64,000 bases of DNA from Bacteroidota bacterium (GTDB lineage: Bacteria > Bacteroidota > Rhodothermia > Rhodothermales > Rubricoccaceae). Positions 61,739 through 64,000 of this stretch are shown here, piece by piece. The notes beneath the pieces were generated by a model. That model saw only the letters and a program-made list of their open reading frames with translations, had not been told where the DNA came from and ran no database searches. The stretch is taken from the NCBI GenBank assembly GCA_039821555.1, contig JBCBNX010000006.1, positions 124,001-188,000 of the forward strand, written 5' to 3'. The position numbers and the translations under genes were made by a program. Within the stretch, counting starts at the first letter, position 1; every line of letters starts with the position of its first letter.

Positions 61739-63109
61739 CTAACGGATGACTGAGATCTTCTCGACCACCTGACGATCCTGAGCGGAAAAGGCGATGTAGT
61801 ACTGCCCCGACGGGAGGCTGAGCCCGCCCAGGTCCAACGAGCCGGTGCTGGTCGTCTGCGGCTCCTCGGCGAAGCGTCGTGCGAGGTAGAGGCGGCCTAG
61901 CGTGTCGTAGATCCGCACGTCTACGATGGTGGCGTTGCCGAAGGAGATCGTGAAGTCGACCCGACCGCCGGAGCGCACGAGCCGAGGGCCGAAGTCGTCG
62001 AGTCGAAACACCTCGATGGTAGGGTTCGGCGTTGGGGGCGGCGGTCCGGTGCCCACACACGCATCGTTGCCCAGGTCGATCACGACGGGGCTTTGGGTAC
62101 TCAGCAGGCGGAGACACTCCCCCGCGAGTTCCCAGCCGAGATCCTCCATCACGGCACACGTGAGCGCTCCGGGCGAGAGGATGCGCTCGCCCTGCACGAA
62201 GAAGGGCGTCATCAACGACTGCGGGCTCGGCTCGCTAAACGTGCTTTCGTTAAAGTGGGAGTAGGACGAACCCGGGTTCCACGAGGTCGGTGCGTAGAGA
62301 GGCGTCGGCGTCCCGTCGGTGGTAGAGTCGATCGTGGGCCCCGTCAGAAAGAGTGCCTCGCCGGTTAGGAGTTCGCGTAGCGCTCTGGAGGGGCGCGGGT
62401 ACAGCGTCTCGTCGAGGGCGCGGTTGCCATCACAGTCCCGAGCCAGCAGGTCAAACGCGAAGGGGTCGCGGTTGCCCGAGGTGGAGACGAGGGTGCCCTG
62501 GTTGCCCTCGACGGTGAGGCCGCCGATGAAGCCGAGACCATGCGCAAGCTCGTGCAGCACGACGGTCGTGAAGTCGAACTGGGAAGGACCTGGCGTCCCC
62601 GTTCCAAAGTGCCAGCGGTTGAACGCCGCGTTGAACTCGGCGCTGATGTCGGGGCTGCCCGGCGCCACGTCGCGACCGGCTCGGCTGTTGAGGAGCGCAA
62701 TCGGGTACCACACGTTGGCCTCGAAGCCTGCCGGTCGGCTGTCGCCCTCGTCGAACTGCGCGATGAACGGACCCGCGGCGCCGAGCGTGGTCTCGCTGTC
62801 GAATTCCACCCACTCGGCGTTGACCCGTATGGGTACGGCCGAGACTACAAAGTCCGCCCAGAGGTCCACCGCGCGCTGGAAGGCTGCCTGAGCCTGAGCG
62901 GGAAACCCGGTGTAGATCACCTCGAAGGTTGCGGCAGCTCCCCGCGACTGGACCACCACCGTCGGTGTCGTTCGAGCGTCTGGACGCGGCGTGTCGGGCA
63001 GCGCGTGGGCGTAGACCGGACCGGCAATCTCAGAGGGAGCCTGGCCTAGAACGGGTCCCCCCAGGAGTAGGGCGAGAGCCGGAAGGACGAGGCGGAGGCG
63101 CGGGACCAT
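61739..63109 (-). CDS. Secreted zinc metalloprotease with type IX-like sorting domain
   Basis: 456 aa from ATG 63109. Signal peptide to about PVLGQ. A zinc-protease motif TVVLHELAHGLGFIGG places His186, Glu187 and His190. Position 196 is Gly and not the His/Asp of classic metzincins. A later SYSHFNES...QSLMTPFF resembles the distant third His and Met-turn of leishmanolysin-like (M8) enzymes. Several Cys follow. The last 90 residues are a T9SS-type sorting domain (VDVRIYDTLGRLYLARRF, LPSGQYYIAF). Surface-exposed proteolysis is expected. Family assignment within the metzincins is tentative. Confidence 0.8.
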   Translation of the reverse strand: MVPRLRLVLPALALLLGGPVLGQAPSEIAGPVYAHALPDTPRPDARTTPTVVVQSRGAAATFEVIYTGFPAQAQAAFQRAVDLWADFVVSAVPIRVNAEWVEFDSETTLGAAGPFIAQFDEGDSRPAGFEANVWYPIALLNSRAGRDVAPGSPDISAEFNAAFNRWHFGTGTPGPSQFDFTTVVLHELAHGLGFIGGLTVEGNQGTLVSTSGNRDPFAFDLLARDCDGNRALDETLYPRPSRALRELLTGEALFLTGPTIDSTTDGTPTPLYAPTSWNPGSSYSHFNESTFSEPSPQSLMTPFFVQGERILSPGALTCAVMEDLGWELAGECLRLLSTQSPVVIDLGNDACVGTGPPPPTPNPTIEVFRLDDFGPRLVRSGGRVDFTISFGNATIVDVRIYDTLGRLYLARRFAEEPQTTSTGSLDLGGLSLPSGQYYIAFSAQDRQVVEKISVIR

Positions 63110-63220
63110 CAGGACAGGTGGAGAAGTGGCAGAAAAGGGCAGGGGAGAGGCGGTACGCTGGCAAGTTCGGTGCCGGGTGCGCGAGCACGCCAAACGATAC
63201 GGGATGTCGGAAAAGACCCG

Positions 63221-64000
63221 TCAGTGGTCGAGGCGGTCGAGCGCGGCGCGGGCGCGTTGTTCGAGGGCCCGGTGGTAGTCGAAGGGCTCGTCGTAGCGCA
63301 GGACGGCCTCGTAGGCGGCCCGCGCTTCGGCGCGGTTGCCCTGCTGCTCGTGCACCTCGCCGGTGTAGAACTGGGACCAGGGGCCCCAGCGCGCGAGCGC
63401 GTCACCCGGGTTGGCGATGGCGATGGCATAGTGGCGGAGCGCTTCTCGGGGTTCGCGGTCTTCGTGGAAGGCCCGTCCGCTGCGGTAGGCGGCTTCGGCA
63501 TACTCCACGGGGGAGGCCGCGCCCGGGGCGAGGAGCGGCTGCATCGTAGTCACGGCTTCGGCATAGCGCCCCCCGTCGAAGGCGTTGCCGCCGCGCAGCA
63601 GCAAGCGCTCGGTGGTCGTCAGCGGGGCGTCGATGCGACGTTGCGCCTCGCGGAGGGCTGCCGCGTCGGCGTCGAAGTCGCGCTCGGATCGGATGCTGCG
63701 ATAGTGAATCAGGGCACGGTCGCGCTGACCATTCATCTCGCGGGCGAGGCCAGCGCTCAGGTGGGCGCGGGCGCGGAGGGCCTCGCCGCCGAAGTCGGCC
63801 AGGTAGCGCTCGAAGGTGGTCGCAGCATCGGCGAAGCGGTTCTGGCGGTAGAGCGCGTCCCCGAGGTAGTAGCGGCTGTAGCGGAGCGGAAAGACCGCGG
63901 CGCGCTCCTGGGCAGCGAGGGCCGTGCGTAGGTGCCGCTCGGCATCGGCAGCGCGTCGGCGCTTGAGGAGAGCGTAGCCGTAGAGATGGTTGACGAGGGC
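63221..64000 (-). CDS. TPR-repeat protein, 5' end beyond window
   Basis: The visible 260 codons run to the right window edge without a stop, so the gene begins outside. The sequence is a series of TPR-like helix pairs: ALVNHLYGYALLKRRRAADAERHLRTALA, YYLGDALYRQNRFADAATTFERYLADFG, GLAREMNGQRDRALIHYRSI, GNAFDGGRYAEAVTTMQPLL, AAYRSGRAFHEDREPREALRHYAIAI, GEVHEQQGNRAEARAAYEAVL. TPR arrays scaffold protein complexes; in Bacteroidota many sit in the periplasm. With the N-terminus missing, location and partners cannot be told. Confidence 0.8.
   Translation of the reverse strand, partial: ALVNHLYGYALLKRRRAADAERHLRTALAAQERAAVFPLRYSRYYLGDALYRQNRFADAATTFERYLADFGGEALRARAHLSAGLAREMNGQRDRALIHYRSIRSERDFDADAAALREAQRRIDAPLTTTERLLLRGGNAFDGGRYAEAVTTMQPLLAPGAASPVEYAEAAYRSGRAFHEDREPREALRHYAIAIANPGDALARWGPWSQFYTGEVHEQQGNRAEARAAYEAVLRYDEPFDYHRALEQRARAALDRLDH

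Overview
The window is GC-rich, densely coded chromosomal DNA from a Gram-negative bacterium. It encodes a TonB-dependent receptor, an Omp85-type protein, DsbD, MreBC and HslUV. Several secreted proteins end in type IX secretion-like C-terminal domains, and start codons lack Shine-Dalgarno sequences. Together these point to the Bacteroidota/Rhodothermota side of the tree, most likely a Rhodothermales-type organism. That placement is inference; there is no rRNA gene here to settle it.

Layout. (1) 1-13.2 kb: fourteen consecutive minus-strand genes that read as a metal (most likely zinc) acquisition and handling locus. In transcription order they are a small Cys/His-rich secreted protein, an FAD/NAD(P) protein, a TonB-dependent receptor, a surface-type lipoprotein, a MacB-like ABC transporter whose permease carries a long His-Asp-Glu repeat, a DUF3299 protein, a thioredoxin-reductase-like protein, a MerC-like membrane protein, a DsbA-like protein, two COG0523 metallochaperone GTPases and two lipoproteins. 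(2) 13.3-20.2 kb: cyclophilin, a CAU-anticodon tRNA, purM, an Omp85-type protein, and mutY with an intact Nudix box. (3) 20.3-25.2 kb: a Bor-like lipoprotein, two secreted paralogues with a 230-bp identical 3' end, a CPBP protein and a metallo-beta-lactamase-fold hydrolase. (4) 25.2-34.7 kb: phoH, dapF, sufE, a serine protease lipoprotein, a receptor-L-like surface protein, an ABC-2 transporter pair, a VOC protein and OsmC. (5) 34.7-49 kb: zwf, a phosphopentomutase-like enzyme, a degenerate DprA, a large hybrid sensor that looks kinase-dead, threonine aldolase, mtgA, greA, an NlpC/P60 protein, a bacilliredoxin, a flippase and a FemAB-like protein. (6) 49-57 kb: hslU, a NYN-domain protein, hslV, a PBP4-type carboxypeptidase, mreC, mreB and uppP. 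(7) 57-64 kb: flavin reductase, methyltransferase, a secreted ExbD-like protein, DsbD, a secreted metalloprotease and a truncated TPR protein.

The most interesting signals are the unified metal locus with its redox partners, the NYN protein between hslV and hslU, the apparently dead histidine kinase joined to an intact receiver, the 7-nt-phased repeat arrays at gene boundaries (including eight TCCCACG copies touching the dapF start), and the homogenised 3' ends of the two tandem secreted paralogues.
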